Shown in pieces: positions 1 to 16,771 of a stretch of 64,000 bases of DNA. The stretch spans positions 12,314,102 through 12,378,101 of the forward strand of contig CM012953.1 of NCBI GenBank assembly GCA_000181795.3, read 5' to 3'. Position numbers and translations under genes: made by a program. Under the pieces are notes generated by a model, which did no database searches, had not been told where the DNA came from, and worked only from the letters and a program-made list of their open reading frames with translations. The stretch is from Trichinella spiralis (lineage: Eukaryota; Nematoda; Enoplea; Trichinellida; Trichinellidae). Position 1 is the first letter of the stretch, and each line of letters begins with the position of its first letter.

Positions 1-1477
1 TCGGACGTTTATATCCAATTTTTAGTCTTCGTCCATCTGGTCACCTTGTAATATGTGAATGTTTTCACTGCAATGATCAGGAAGCAGTTGATGAAAATGG
101 ACACTGTCCATGTTCTTTTACTGTGCAAGGAACTTCTGGAAGGTCGAAATATCAACTTTGTTGGGACTCCTGCTTTTCTTGGGTAAATTAATTATCAAAT
201 AATCATTGCCTATTCAAAATATACTTTGCTTCAGTCAAATGACGGTTTTAAATTCACATGTTACAAAAGTACTTCTGGAAACCAGGGAGTTGATTTCGAT
301 GTGGATCTTCAGGTAAAATATAGCAGCTTGTAACTGTTTAGAATACATTTAGTTAAGTTTAAAGAATAACTTGTTCCATAGAATGTTTTAAATAATTAAA
401 CGCAAGCAACTTTGCATAATTAAGCGATTGATAAATTTGTTATCATAAAGCTGTAAAACATTTCAAAAATTTTGATATTCCTTTTGATCAGAATGCTAAA
501 AGCTATCATTTTTTATTTTAAGTTGTTTTATAGATAATGATTTACGAAGTAAAAGCATGAATGTAATTTTTAAAATATAGTTAATGGAATTGAAAAAAGA
601 ATTATTGAAAATTCTTTTAAAGACAAATCCAAATGCATGAATTTTTAACATGGTATGATTCATAATGCATGTCATTTTAGGATTTTCTTAGACGTGAACA
701 TGGTGCAGTTCGTAAAAGCAGTGATGTTACGTCTATGAAAGAATTCAACCATAATTATCTTTATTATCGTCCAGAAAGTTTGCGCAAATGCTTTGCTTTT
801 TTGAAAAACAGGTGCATAATTATGAATTTTTATTTTTGAGCTGCTATCATTGTCATTTTCTAGGGGAATTTATGACGCCATTCGCTTGCCTTGCTTTGAA
901 ACGCCTTCTAATGTTGAGAACCCATTTTTAATTAAGCCCGGCATCTATTTTGGAACATGTTCAAATAGAGGTTGGCTAATTTATGAGATTCGATATGATT
1001 TCTCAAGCACGATGCTTACCGGAGTCAACTTGACAGTTAGATATTGCTTATCATTTATGTTTTAGCATAACCGTATTTTATTTAATTTTTTTTAATTTTA
1101 AGGGCATTCAAATTATACGAGCTGGTGATCATACATTTGAATTCTTCCACAATTCACAGTTTAATCTTGACGTTCATCATTTGGAATCAGTTCAAAAACT
1201 TAACAAATTAATAACTAACAGAATATTCTCTAATGGAAAGAGAACAAGCACGTCAGAGCGAAGCGAATTCCTTCTTCCACCGGACTTAATTACACGGGTT
1301 GAACATCTTCTTTCTTCGTCCACAGGGCAGTATCTAGGCAAAGGATTTATTGGCGAAATGATGCAATCAGAAGATTTACCGACATTAGTTGCATTTTGTT
1401 TCTCTCAGGAAAGATTTGGAATCCTCAGTCTTGAGTCAAAAGAATTTGAATTATTTTGTCTTGCATACAACGTTTGA
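1..1477 (+). CDS. FBXO31: FBXO31-like F-box protein, 3' part (5' end outside window)
   Basis: Substrate-recognition subunit of an SCF ubiquitin ligase. Five exons join in frame: up to 182, 235-312, 681-811, 864-1035 and 1103-1477. The F-box itself would lie upstream of the window. Landmarks shared with vertebrate FBXO31 are a DFLRREHG segment, IKPGIYFGTC followed by LTGVNLTGIQIIRAGDHTFE, and a C-terminal block with GKGFIG and FSQERFGILSLESKEFELF. These match the 'LIKPGLFKGTY', 'TKITGDPNIPAG' and 'FDEDRFGFVWLELKSFSLY' regions of the family as I remember them. The protein stops soon after this last block, as family members do. The identification rests on several collinear motifs and is fairly secure; substrate specificity in this organism is unknown. 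Confidence 0.82.
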
Positions 1478-2785
1478 CATTTATTTATAAAACATATACT
1501 TCCTTTCCAATTATTTGCGCTAGATGCTACACGTTTGTTTTTGTTTCAAATGATCAATTCGATGTTGATGATTCAAATGTTCTGTTAAATGTTAGTTCTT
1601 TATTTATTTCATTATTAATACTATATTGCCATAAAATTTCTAGCATTACATTGCACTTACGGGTCACTTACGAGTATAAAATTTACGGAAAGTAAATTAT
1701 ATACTTTTATAGTACTCTAAGTAAAAATTTTGAATTCAAATAATTTTGTTTTTTTTGAAAATGAGATAACAAAATTAAGCTTAGTGCATTAAATTAAAAG
1801 TAAAATATTTTTTTAACTGTCTACTAATCTGAAAAATTATCTGCTAAATTGCCTCTTGAATGACCAAACGCTTGCTCAAAACATTCTTAGAAGAAGGGGG
1901 CAGTGCAATAATGCAGTGACGTAATCAGGAAGATCCGTGTAAATCTGATCCATTAAGTAAATATCAATTTCATGATTGAAGGTAAACTATAAATAGTATA
2001 CATTTTTCTGCTTTTCATTGACACAAAATTATGAAAATATATTATATTTTTTTAAACCCAAATAAATTTCGCGTGAGTTGATGTATATCTTAAGTTAAAT
2101 AAATATTGCGTTGCTCAACAAGCTCTGCCAGAGAAATAGCATTGTAAATGCATGAAATGCTATGTACGCTGCAGTTACAACAGCAAAAAATATTAATAGA
2201 ACATTTAATTCCTCAGTGAATTTTCAGGATTGGCTTATTTTTTAACATCTACCTTCCTATTAATGTGCATTTAATCAAATTAACAATATCATCATCATAT
2301 TAATAATTTACATAAGTTTTATTCTAGGCATTAGCATGTGAAATATGCCCTTTGCTGAATGTATGAAAATAAATCTGAAACAGTCTTTGCTTGTAGTGTG
2401 ACCTGAAGTACAGGTGACATTATGTCATCTGTACTTCATCGTGAAGTATACTAATACTTATTCTAACATGATATGCAGAAATGTTTATTCATATAAAAAA
2501 TATCAAAAACACATTCTAAAATCCAAAGTTTTAAACATGTAATGTACAGTGAAATGAATGAATAATAAAAAAAATATTGATATCATACAGTTTTTAGTAA
2601 TTTGTCATAATTTAAAGTGTTAGAAATTAGAATCTATTTACATTTAGATACTATAAATAACTTGTTTACATGAATACGCAGTAATTTGACTCTCGGCAAA
2701 CATTACGTCATAAACTGGAAATACTTGGCAATTGGCCAACTATTTGTTCTCTGCTAAAAAGAATTTGCAATTGATATTATCAGCG
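1478..2785. other. AT-rich intergenic region
   Basis: No supported gene. It holds the 3' flank of the FBXO31-like gene. At about 2411-2443 an imperfect hairpin is visible, with 13-base arms (gaagtacaggtga / tcatctgtacttc) around a 7-base loop. Confidence 0.5.
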
Positions 2786-3218
2786 TGTGTTGGAAACTCT
2801 CAGTTCCTGGAATTGGGGTATATTTGGAAAGCAATGAAAATACGTCATTGTGCAAGAGAAGCGCGTATATATACGAGAGAACAAGAGCAGAGTAGCAGTA
2901 CGAGCAGTACACGCGTTAAGCAGTACGTTCAGTACGAGTGGTAGAGTACGTTTAGTACGTGTGATAGTAGCAGTGTTAGTCGTATACACTGTGAAGATAA
3001 CTGTGTGCTTGAGCGGTATTGTTTGAGATCGTTGAATAAAACTGTTTCTATCTGATTTTCGTTTATTGCTGAAAGCAATAAATTTGTGTGGAACGATATT
3101 AGCTTGGACGCAGTAGTTATCACCATTAACAAAGAACCAGAGAAAGCTTATTCATCACGAGGACGAATAAGCCGCGAATAACTACAGTCAGTATTGGAAC
3201 CTGATTGTTAGTTACACA
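2786..3218 (+). repeat. Candidate solo LTR (retrotransposon relic)
   Basis: The stretch begins TGTTGG and ends near TTACA/TTACACA. It contains a TATA-like box (cgcgtatatatacg, about 2863-2876) and an AATAAA signal near 3036 downstream of it, an arrangement expected of an LTR with its U3-R-U5 parts. Between them lie several related gcagtacg/cagtacg units (about 2896-2955). No gag or pol frames flank it, so it would be a solo LTR. A clear target-site duplication is not visible, so the exact ends are uncertain. It could instead be the 5' region of an unrecognised non-coding gene. Confidence 0.35.
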
Positions 3219-4129
3219 AAGTGTAGCTAAATTTGCTACATAAAGATTTATATATGTCTTACTCACAAATGCAAATCATTAAATGCTCACTCTAAAGAAA
3301 CGATTTAGTTTGATATGAGATAGGCTTAAAATTTACATTATCGTGTATCGTATTGTAGAATTTCGACGGAAGTTAGAGTTGTGCATTACTATCTGAACTG
3401 TCAGTTTGTATGCAGCGTTGCCTATTCCTCATTGACTTCACTTGTTAAATAAAATCCTATATTCATTGTTTTGTTTGCTGACTGTGCGAAAAGCATTAGC
3501 TTACTTGACGAAAACCAGCAATATTCAGTTTGAATCTCCCGCCATATCGTGTATCGCGAGATAAACTTGAAGATAAGATCGTATTAGAATTTAGAACACT
3601 ACATATTTGAATAAAAATTAATTATTTACATGTTGGCTCTCGTATATAAAAATCTTAATTTATATAGTCAATTTAAAAACAATCTATAATTTATTCAAAT
3701 AAAAAACAAAATTTTACTTTTTGCAGACTGCAAATTAATAACATCTTTAATTTTACAGTATGCAAAATTACATTTACAGTATTTTACAGTATTGATTAGT
3801 CTATTTTTTAAATATCTTTCAATTTTTTTGTTTTTTGAATAATATCTGAAAAAATATGAATTTTATTAAAATTTCTAACTATATTTAAAAATGAATAAAA
3901 CTTTCAATTATAGATTTTTTAAATTTATAATGCTTTACATGAATTATTTTATAATATGATATTATTTAGAGTTTAAAAATACTATAGGTTATTAAATTCT
4001 TTATTCTTAATGTATACGTCCGTATCAAATCAGGACACAAAATAATACCTTCTTTTCTTTTTTTATATATAGTACAGTCAAAGCAAAAAAGTTTTGTCGC
4101 TTTTCTTCAGTGTGGTTGTTCTATTGCAA
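3219..4129. other. AT-rich intergenic region, 5' flank of the coiled-coil gene
   Basis: No coding potential is seen. The ttttcttcag at about 4101-4110, 20 bases before the next gene's ATG, looks like a 3' splice acceptor and could be a cis- or spliced-leader acceptor. Confidence 0.4.
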
Positions 4130-7100
4130 ATGGCTAAGCGAAGGTTAGCACGTAGCTTGAGTAAAAATTTGCTGGTAAGTTCTCTGTATGTTGGCTTTTT
4201 ATTAAGCGATTTTTGTTTAAGTAATTAGTTTGTGAAGTGTTGCCAGTAATTGTTTTGTTGTAATTGTATTTATATGAATGAAATGCTAATTCTTAAGTTT
4301 TGAAAGTATTAGAACGCTTTTTTTAATGAAAAGTATTGTTTGCTTTTGTTCATATAGTTATGATTTTTATGAGTTTGTTTTAGTTGTTTCAAAATCCATC
4401 TTTGCATTCTCAGTTGTTGAGTTTTCAAGACCTTGTATCGAAAAGATTCAAAATGTTGGAGGCTGTTGAGCGTGTGTTGGATAAACAAGCACTGTAAAAT
4501 TTATTTTTGACACAATTTGAATTTTCCATTTATCGTTTTTTGTCTCTTGGTTAGTGATGAGGAAGTTATTAAGAATCTTGGAAAGCGGTTCCCTGAAATT
4601 TCCGGCTATCTTACTGAAGTATGTGTTTCGAAGTACTTTTTGTTTTTGTGTCTAATTTTGATTTGGGAATATTGATTTAAATGTAGTTGTCTCACTTAAT
4701 TCGGCGAATATTTATGGAGTTAAAAAATTTTGCGTCAGATTTTATAAAAATTTTTACCTGATTGATGAATTTTTATAGTTTTTGGAAGGGGAGAAAAAAG
4801 AGAATAATGTGTCGACTTCTTTGCCGAAAGAACAAGAAAATCTGAGGGAAAATGTGGAAAGGGAATACGAAAAGGTAAATTTTTTGTTGCATTTTATTTT
4901 TACGTTATGATAGCTTTTAGTAAGCTTTTTTTACTTTTTGGAGTTATTTTAGTTTTTACATTTCAGGTTGAAAGTATAAATCCAGACGAGGAGATTCCCA
5001 CTTTAGTTGTTGAACAAAAACTTCAAGAATTTTCTGAGGAAAACTCAACTCAGCATAAAAAATTCTTTGAGCAGAAAATGATGGATGTGCGGTGACCTTG
5101 CACTTATTTATATGTAATGATTTTATTTGGTATTTTTTTAGGTTATTTTGAATTTACAGGAAGCAGTGGAAGTATGCACGACAACTATTGCTTTATTTAT
5201 ATTTGTACTTATGCATAATATTTTTTACTTAATGAGAAGTATTTTAGAAGCTTAATAATAGTTTACTGAAAAATGAAGAAACAAAGGTATATTTTGAAAA
5301 TTACTTGTTTTGTTGTAAATTTATTTTTGGTACTTTGATTCAGCCATGTGCTGTTGTGCATGCATCTACTAACACGGATGATGTTGAACTTCATGAAGAA
5401 AGAACAAAGATGATGACTCTTTACGCAGATTTGTTCAATGTCGTCCAAAGAATGGTATGTTTGCATTTAGTAAATTTATCGTCTAGTCAGATGCATTTAT
5501 ACAGATTTACATATATACATTAATGAAAATGCGTTGTAGCATTGTAAAATTAATAGGTCTATTTTTCATTTTTTGAATTATCATTCTTAAGAGCTAAGAT
5601 GTATATGCAATTTTTTGTTTAGGGCGATGATTTGAAATGGCTACATGAAAAACAGACTGTGCTACATGAACAGGTTAGCAATTAGTTTTTAAATTCGATA
5701 ATTTTATTTACAATAATTTCGCGTTATTGAAGTTTACAAGCTTGAATGACTGTATGAAAGCAGTTGAAGATTTGGTAAATACTGTTAAGAATCCCATTGT
5801 CGAACCAGTTGAGGTAACAGAGTAGTTTTATGTTTTCTTGTAACTTTTGTTGGTTAATGAAGTTTTTGAATGCTATGTTAGTTTTTTAACATTTAGGTGG
5901 TAAACAGAGATGAATTACGTGATCAACGTGAAGCTGAAATGTTGGAATTATTATCCCTTAAGGTATTGCTATTTTAGCAGTTAAATTATAAATTTACAAT
6001 TGTTTGCATTTTCTTTTATTTTACATGTTTTCATTGAAATTAAGAGCAGTTTATCACAATATTAAGGTGAAATTATTTTATCAGAAGAAATTTTTAATAT
6101 TATTATTTACTTTGTAGAATATGTTAATTTGTTGTTAATTGAAATTGATCTGTTTTGTATATTTTCAGCTTGAAGTCAGTGAAAATAGTAAGGTAAGGTT
6201 TAATTTTTTTTACAGCAGTGTGTTGTTAAAAAGTATGATTTTTAGCAATTGAAAGATATTTTCAGTCGGTTGGAAGATGTGAAACATATCATTTCATCAA
6301 AAACAGAATTAATGCATAACCAACTCACTTCATTGGTTTGTTTATTTATATTTTAAAATTGTCTTTTTGTTTTTTTTCATGTAATTATACATGTTTTGAT
6401 GAAAATTTTTGTAATATCTGTGTTAATGATGGCAGGTGGAAGAAACGATGGAGTTGAAGCGATGTCGTAAGCAGGAAATTGTTCAATCAGCTAAGGTATA
6501 ATGCATTTATAAAAACGTTATGCATATAAATTGTATTTTTAAGTGAAATAAGGTGCTTGAAATTTTGCAACTTCTTATTGAGTCTAATAATGAATTATTA
6601 TGATAATAAAATCCAAGAACAGTTTTTATCATTATTTTTATTTAGGAATTAAAGTTCAATGAAATTCAAGCTGAATTGCAGACATTGAAAATTGAATTGT
6701 TGGAAAAAGTAAGTTTTCATTTAACTAGAAAATACATTCATTTCCATGCATAAATAATAAATTTTTTGCATATTTAGCAAAACAATTTCGATTCATGCAA
6801 AAGACAATTTTCTGCAGATATTAAAATGTTGCAAAAAGTAATGTTGGTCACTGGTGTTGAGTCGATAATAGAACTTTCATGTTCAAACTTATTATTGCCA
6901 AATTTATGATAATTTGATTTACTTTACTTTAGATGCGTTGATTGTTTTTAGAATTTTTTCTTTTTTTATTGTAGATACAAATGGAAAAGGATGAAAAATT
7001 GCTTGAATTAGAAAAAATGAAAGAGGTAAAACAATTGAATGATAAATTAATCAAAAGTTATGAAAAATTATTAATGTTGTTAAGCAATTGCATAACTCTG

Positions 7101-9091
7101 ACGAGGAGCGGAAGCGTATGCAAAATGAATTGTCAGAAAAAGCAGCCATGATAAAGGACTTGGAAGCGAAAATTAAGGAGAAAGTCTGTAGCATAAAGTG
7201 AAATTTTGTTATTGAAGAACAGTCATGACCATTTTTAGGATGAATGCATTACGAAATTACAAGCTTCAGAATTGACTACAACCGCCAAGCAGGTAACTTT
7301 GTTTAATGCGATCTTTGCTCGCTTTTAATACAAATACTGAATTAATATTTTGTTACAAATTTTAAATCCAGATTAATTTCTTTTTTTTTCCAGCAAGAAG
7401 CTTTGATTTGAAAATATTTTATAATTTATTATTATTGTTAGTGTTGAATTGTGCATTATGGATATTTTTGTTAAAGATAAATGTAAAAACACTTTTATTT
7501 CAAATAGCGAGGAGAAAATATGTTGAAATCAAAGACCCCGAAAGTACTGATCAATAAAAAAGCACCCGTTAATCCTGGAAACGTAAAAGTAAGTGCATTT
7601 TTATTTGTATTTTATGGCAGTGATGAAATTTGGATTTAGACCGCGAAAGACTTAGGCACTGAAAGATTGAATCAAGCGTTGAAACGTCATCAGGAAGTTA
7701 TAAACGCAAAAATATCAGCAAAGTATGCATATTTGTAATTTATACATTTAAATTAAGCTTGTTGCAATTAATTTCTTGTATGGATTTTATTTTTATTGTA
7801 ATCCAATATTACTTTAAATTATTGATAAATCTTTTTCTTTCAGAGGTGATGCTTATATTCCGGCAGCGAAGAAGCCTTCTTTGTTCCAACCGAAATTTCA
7901 AAGCAAGAAATCTCAGGCATACACTTTTTTTGTCTTTTTAGATCATCTTGATACATATAAAATTCAGATTTACAATAAATTATAATAAACTGTTTAGTAT
8001 TTAAAATGGAGCACATTTATATTTTGATTGTTTATCAGGTTTATGAAATTTTTAGTTACATAAAAAATGGCAATTTTTGTCATACTGAAATTATATTTTA
8101 GACTCCAATGAAAACGCCATCACTGTTTACTCCAGCAAAAAAACCGTCACTTTTTGAAAAGCGAAAAGCTGAAAAAGAAGTATGATTTTTTTCTTCAGAA
8201 TTTAAAACATTTTTGTTAAGCATTATTTAATGACAGTTATTTTATAACAGTTGTTGATGCATTAAATGTTGATTTGCTACAGTCAAACACTTTCGAACAA
8301 TTTCATATTGTACTTCAATTTGTTGGTTTATTAGAGTAATGTAATGATATGAGTTTAGGCTAATTCGGAAGGAATTTCTGAATCTTTGATAAAATCTCCC
8401 AGATCTTTCTTGCAAGTTCCGGGCACTTCTGGTGTGAAATTTCCGAAACCTTCACCATTAAGTGTAAACAAAACCCCTGTAGCAAGTCCAGCGGTATGTT
8501 CATAATTTAATTTGATTGAAATATTTTGAAATTAAAAATTGTATGCTATTTAATATGTGTTATGTTCAAAATTGAAATTTTATTTTTGAGTTGTTTGAAT
8601 ATTTGAGTAATGGGAAATTTCAGTGTCGACTGGATAAGTTGGCGTCTACTTATTCACAGCACAGTTTGAATGAACCGTTTGGAGCGGATGAAACTAGCAC
8701 TTTACAGTTAACTGAGCATTCAATGAAGTAAATATAATTGAGTAGAAATTTTTATGTTTTTATGTTTGGCATTTATGTTGTTTTTTTATTTTATTTTATT
8801 TTAAAGCTACGAAATGACAGTTTACGACTCTGATGACAATCCTGTGGATGGTGAAGAACAGACGAAAAAAGTTCCCACTTGGGCAAACGGTAAGATTTGA
8901 TAATGTGTAATGATAGTAATAAAAGAAGAAAAATTATAATAATTTCAATTATTATAGTTTATAATATATATTTTTGTGTTGTAGAATCGAATGTTCAGGT
9001 TATCGTTGAGAGACAAGGAAATGATCTGTTCCCTGAAGAAGATTTCAGTAAAAATGTTGATTTGAAAGAAATGTTAGGGAAAGATATTTAA
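4130..9091 (+). CDS. Long coiled-coil protein with a candidate INCENP IN-box at its C-terminus
   Basis: About 25 short exons with mostly phase-0, 40-200 base introns can be joined from the ATG at 4130 (MAKRRLARSLSKNLL). The middle is a long run of Leu/Glu/Lys heptads (for example LKFNEIQAELQTLKIELLEK and the exons at about 6440-7240), so a coiled coil is expected. The next part repeats a short basic motif (KKPSLF, KTPSLF, KKPSLF, about 7850-8180). The final two exons read YEMTVYDSDD, then VPTWAN, a Gln, DLF and VDLKEML. This order resembles the INCENP IN-box (Y-M, SDD, PTWA, DL), the Aurora-B-binding element. The protein ends at KDI, without the usual downstream TSS motif. An intron at about 7296-7509 could be replaced by an exon that reaches a stop at about 7410, so two tandem genes remain possible. 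The family assignment is moderate; the coiled coil is secure. Confidence 0.55.
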
Positions 9092-9753
9092 TGCATGCAA
9101 TTATAAAAGGCGATATTTATGTCAGCTTGAAGTAGAAATAATACAATGGCATTTAATTTTATTATTATTATTTATTGTCGTGATAGTGATATGGTATGAA
9201 CTTGATGTGGAATAAAACATCTTGGGAATAAAAGTTTATTTGTCTTTTGAGTTGAAATTGATCACTGCAAAGAAATAGGTAGGAAATGTTGAAAGTGGAA
9301 GTTAAATATTGTATATAATTGAATAGAAAAAAATTTTTTTTCTGTTCTTAGTAGAAATTTCAGTTGATATATTTGATTATTTTCAGTGAAAAGGAATTAA
9401 CAACTTCTTCTTTTTATAAAATACAATGATGTATTATGGGCAATTTTCTGGAGACTAAATGAGAATTATTGTTTAAGAAAAGAGAAAATTTTAAAGAAGA
9501 GTAACTTTAAACAATAAAGCATTTAATATAAGCAAATTTTAAAATCGTCTGAAGCGTGGAAAAATTTATTTTCAAAGTTGAATTGCTGCAGGGACGTGGT
9601 TTCATTTTTGTAAGTATGATTACTGGATGTTGTTGTTATTTACATTTTAATTTTTTGAAATTTTAAATTTTATCACAACTAATTAATTAATTGGATAAAA
9701 TTTTTATTAATGAACAAAGCTACAGTTGAAAGTATTGCAGGTTAAATTGTGGA
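9092..9753. other. Intergenic or 5' exon region of the next gene
   Basis: AT-rich. A possible upstream exon (about 9552-9615, reading in part WKNLFSKLNCCRDVVSF) joins in frame to the following gene, but no start codon can be fixed. The rest shows nothing coding. Confidence 0.3.
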
Positions 9754-10845
9754 ATGCATCCATCGTCTTCTCCACCATCAACTCCACCGACAACGCCGAC
9801 TCCTCCTTCTGACGGGAAGAGTACAAAGGCAAGCCCATTATTAAATATGGTAAAGACCGGTGTATCAGCAGTGCGGAAGCAGATCGAAAAATCTAGTAAC
9901 AAGAGATTACAATAATATGTGAATATGAATAGAATTGTTCAGTGTTGTACAATTTCAGCTGCTCTAGTTGATAAGAAAATTCAAGTTGAGGTAATGACGC
10001 AGGATATAATGGTTTATTTACGATCTTTTGCTTCGCTGGAATCGGAAACTGAGGCTGCTGTGAAAAAACTGGCCAAAGAGGAAGAACGGCAACGGAAGAA
10101 AGCAGAATTTGAAGCAAAGAAAAAGGAGATGCTTCAGAAAGCGATCATTCATCACCGAATAATCGTGGCTGAGCCGATTCAGGTGATAATTTTGAAAACC
10201 AAACAACCGTGACGAATACACAATTTATTTAAAAATTTTTAATTATATACATGTATATGTATTTTCTTTTAAGGAGAACTCGACAGATTCAAGTGCAGCT
10301 GTTACTCCATCATCGCAGCATGTTAAATTGCCGGCGAGTTTTAATGAGCTTATTGCTACAAGCTCTTTCGCCACTGCTGCTGCTAGTAATGGTGTCTCCC
10401 CTTCTTTTGACCTTTCGATGATCCCCATGGATAAATTACTCGCTATACTTATGGATATGGTAAATTTTAATATTTTGCTTGCTGTCATTTTCGTACTGTA
10501 TTATATCTTTATGTTCTTCCACACACAGAGAAAAGAAGTAGCGAAAATTGAACATGATGCAGTGAAGCTTTCCAATTATTTGGACAAAAATAATCTCTGG
10601 GATAAAGTGTCGTCAGAGAATGCATTTTACAATTGGGTAGTTATTCAGGTATTATAATTTTTTCTTCTTTTTCTTTGTTCATAAATATTGCATGTTCCAT
10701 GTTTTTTATTTGTATTATTTTTCATTTTCAGAAGAATTTGGAAAGTGCTGCAACTTCACCACCCGCAAAGAAAAGCAAGATGCAAGTGAAATTTGAAAAT
10801 ACTGTTGTTGGTCAGCAGTATTCTGGCAATGATTCTGAAAAATAA
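9754..10845 (+). CDS. Unrecognised Ser/Pro-rich protein with basic helical segment
   Basis: I do not recognise the family. Starting at the ATG at 9754, exons read a Pro/Thr/Ser-rich head (PSTPPTTPTPPSDG), then a charged, probably helical segment rich in Lys/Glu (KKLAKEEERQRKKAEFEAKK), then NELIATSSFATAAASNG and IPMDKLLAILMDM. A second acidic/basic stretch (KEVAKIEHDAVKLSNYLDKN) and a short basic tail (PPAKKSKM) follow, ending at 10845. The donor gtaaca at about 9893 is needed to keep the frame. There is no signal peptide or membrane segment. The tail looks like a nuclear localisation signal, so a nuclear role is possible but is inference. The last exon falls inside the duplicated block and reappears at 18397. 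Confidence 0.5.
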
Positions 10846-11195
10846 TTTTGTTGATTATGTTTCATTTATTTATTTATTTATCATGTATATATATATATAT
10901 AAATATAATTTATTCATTTGATATAATTTACATATGTATCAAAAACGTTTTGTAAATAATCGATGATGAAAATAAAATTTATAATTTTTCTGTTTGAATA
11001 GTTGGAAGAAAAATTTTAAAAACTGCAATCAATGTTGACTAATTTGAAGATATTTCTAAATGAATATTTATTTATTTATAATTTTACAATAATACACTTA
11101 AGTGTGCTCACGCTCAAATACATTTGTCAATTGGAAATAATTCACCGTGCAATGATCAAATTAATAAAAGAATATCAAGCGGGTTGTAAAATTTT
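10846..11195. other. Intergenic, 3' flank
   Basis: AT-rich flank with a short (TA)n run at about 10886-10900 and AATAAA near 10971. Nothing coding is supported. The copy B counterpart is 18503-18850, where the TA run differs. Confidence 0.5.
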
Positions 11196-11267
11196 GCCAC
11201 GAGCCGGGATCGAACCAGCGACCTTTAGATCTTCAGTCTAACGCTCTCCCTGCTGAGCTATCGCGGC
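11196..11267 (-). tRNA. tRNA-Phe (GAA), copy A
   Basis: Read on the minus strand, 72 bases fold as a full cloverleaf. The acceptor arms are GCCGCGA / TCGTGGC with one G-U pair. The D arm is GCTC/GAGC, the anticodon stem TTAGA/TCTAA carries loop CTGAAGA (anticodon GAA), and the T arm is GCTGG-TTCGATC-CCGGC. No intron is present. An identical copy lies at 18851-18922 in the duplicated block, so the true gene count here is probably one. Confidence 0.95.
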
Positions 11268-13002
11268 GAACGTTTTTTCTCAAATTTTGCTATAAGTGCA
11301 AAGCACAAGCTGCATTAATAATATTATTTACTTAAATTGTGTAAATTTTTTGTTCAATTTAAAAATTTGTCTGTAAAAACATACTTATCAACAGTTGAAG
11401 GGGAAATATAAAATTTCATTTAATACAGCATGTTTCAAATTTGAAATTTGTATTTCTCGATTTTGTTATGCATTCAACAATAAACAAGTAACACGCTTTT
11501 ACGCTTTTGCAAGACAAAAAGAAAAGAAGCTGAAAAAAAACGATCAATGCCAATTAATTTTTTGAATATTCTCTTTGCTTGGACAACAAGTTTTTTGCCG
11601 TGTGAATTATAAAAAAAAGGACAAGGTTTTAATTCGATGAAAGAAAAAATTACAGAAGAATTGTAATTGATAATAGAAAATTATGCATCAATTTCGAGCG
11701 ACATGAAACGATAAAACATTTAATGAACAGGTTTAGCGACGATGTCGTTTGATTTTGAACAACTGCAATTTGCCTACATTGGTGAAATTGTGAAAACGAT
11801 AATTTCTATATCCAGACTGTCGTTGTCCCACTGGCCAACTTCAAAATTCAACTATACAACTACTATCAAGGCACTTTTGCAAGAGTAGAAGAAGGGGAAG
11901 AAGCAGAAGCGGAACTAATATTGGAACAGAGCAGCAAACAACGCCCCAATCTACTGATAATTATCAATACAAATAGCACCGCCCACGCTTGATTATTTAA
12001 TCAACACCAATATCAAACACACCTCTATTACAAATGACAACATTCTCACGAAATACGGTACGAATATTTTCAATTTGTTCAGCTTTATATATTCTCTTTT
12101 TTTTATAATTTCATTTTATAAATGGACAAAAATAAATATTTTTTTTATTCAATTAAATGAAAACTTTATTACGTCATTTCATCTCTTCTCATTATTCACC
12201 ATATATATATATATATATATGGATATATAGATTCTTTTGTTTTCTATTTTAATCTTTAAACAGGTCTTCCATCTCTTTTTCGTAAATGAATTGAAATTTC
12301 AAAAAAATTTACAAGAAAAATTTTGTAATATTAATAATAATAATTATTATTATTATGAAGCATACGCGCATTTATTGACTGACATTTTTAAACTTATAAA
12401 TATGCACGCCTTTTTTTAATATTAAACACTTGTGTTAAATTGTTGTTTTCAACTGCATTTTCTATTACTTAGCTGTTTGCATGATTTCTTTTTCTAATAC
12501 ACAACATTGAATGTGTATTTCAATTAATTAAAATGAATCACACACTAGTTTTTTTTTGTGTCAACTGAACATTTTACGTCAAATTACATGCGTGAAATAT
12601 TTGTTTTTTTTTCTACATTTTTGTTATTTCTCTCCTCTTCGAATTGAACATGTTGAATGTAAGAGTAAAATTCTTTATAATTTCAACAATCTGAATTGTC
12701 ATTTTTTATTTTAATTCTGTTTTTAATTTTTTTAAATATGTATTATACTGTGATTCATAACAGTGTTAGTTTTTTTAATGAAAAACTGTAAACTGATACA
12801 ACTTGTTAATATTTACTTTCATTATTGTATTCACAACTTGAAGCAAAATTAATATTATTTGTTATCTAGCAATTTTTATATTAGTTGTGTTTAATTAAAC
12901 TTGATTGTCAATTTTGTATGAACCGTAGACGTCAGTCAGCGCTGGCAAACATCACTGGTGTTGCGTTCAGCGTTAGTTGTGACTTGCGATTTAATTGCAT
13001 TC
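11268..13002. other. Intergenic region upstream of choline kinase (copy A)
   Basis: AT-rich, with a (TA)n run at about 12201-12220 and a TAATAATAATTATTATTAT palindrome-like run near 12333. No gene is supported. The copy B counterpart is 18923-20648. Confidence 0.5.

Positions 13003-16771
<3,769 letters not shown>

Noticed and set aside
11032-11241. A plus-strand frame ending in PRAGIEPATFRSSV
   Set aside because: Its C-terminal part is the antisense of the tRNA-Phe gene, a common artefact in translated annotations.
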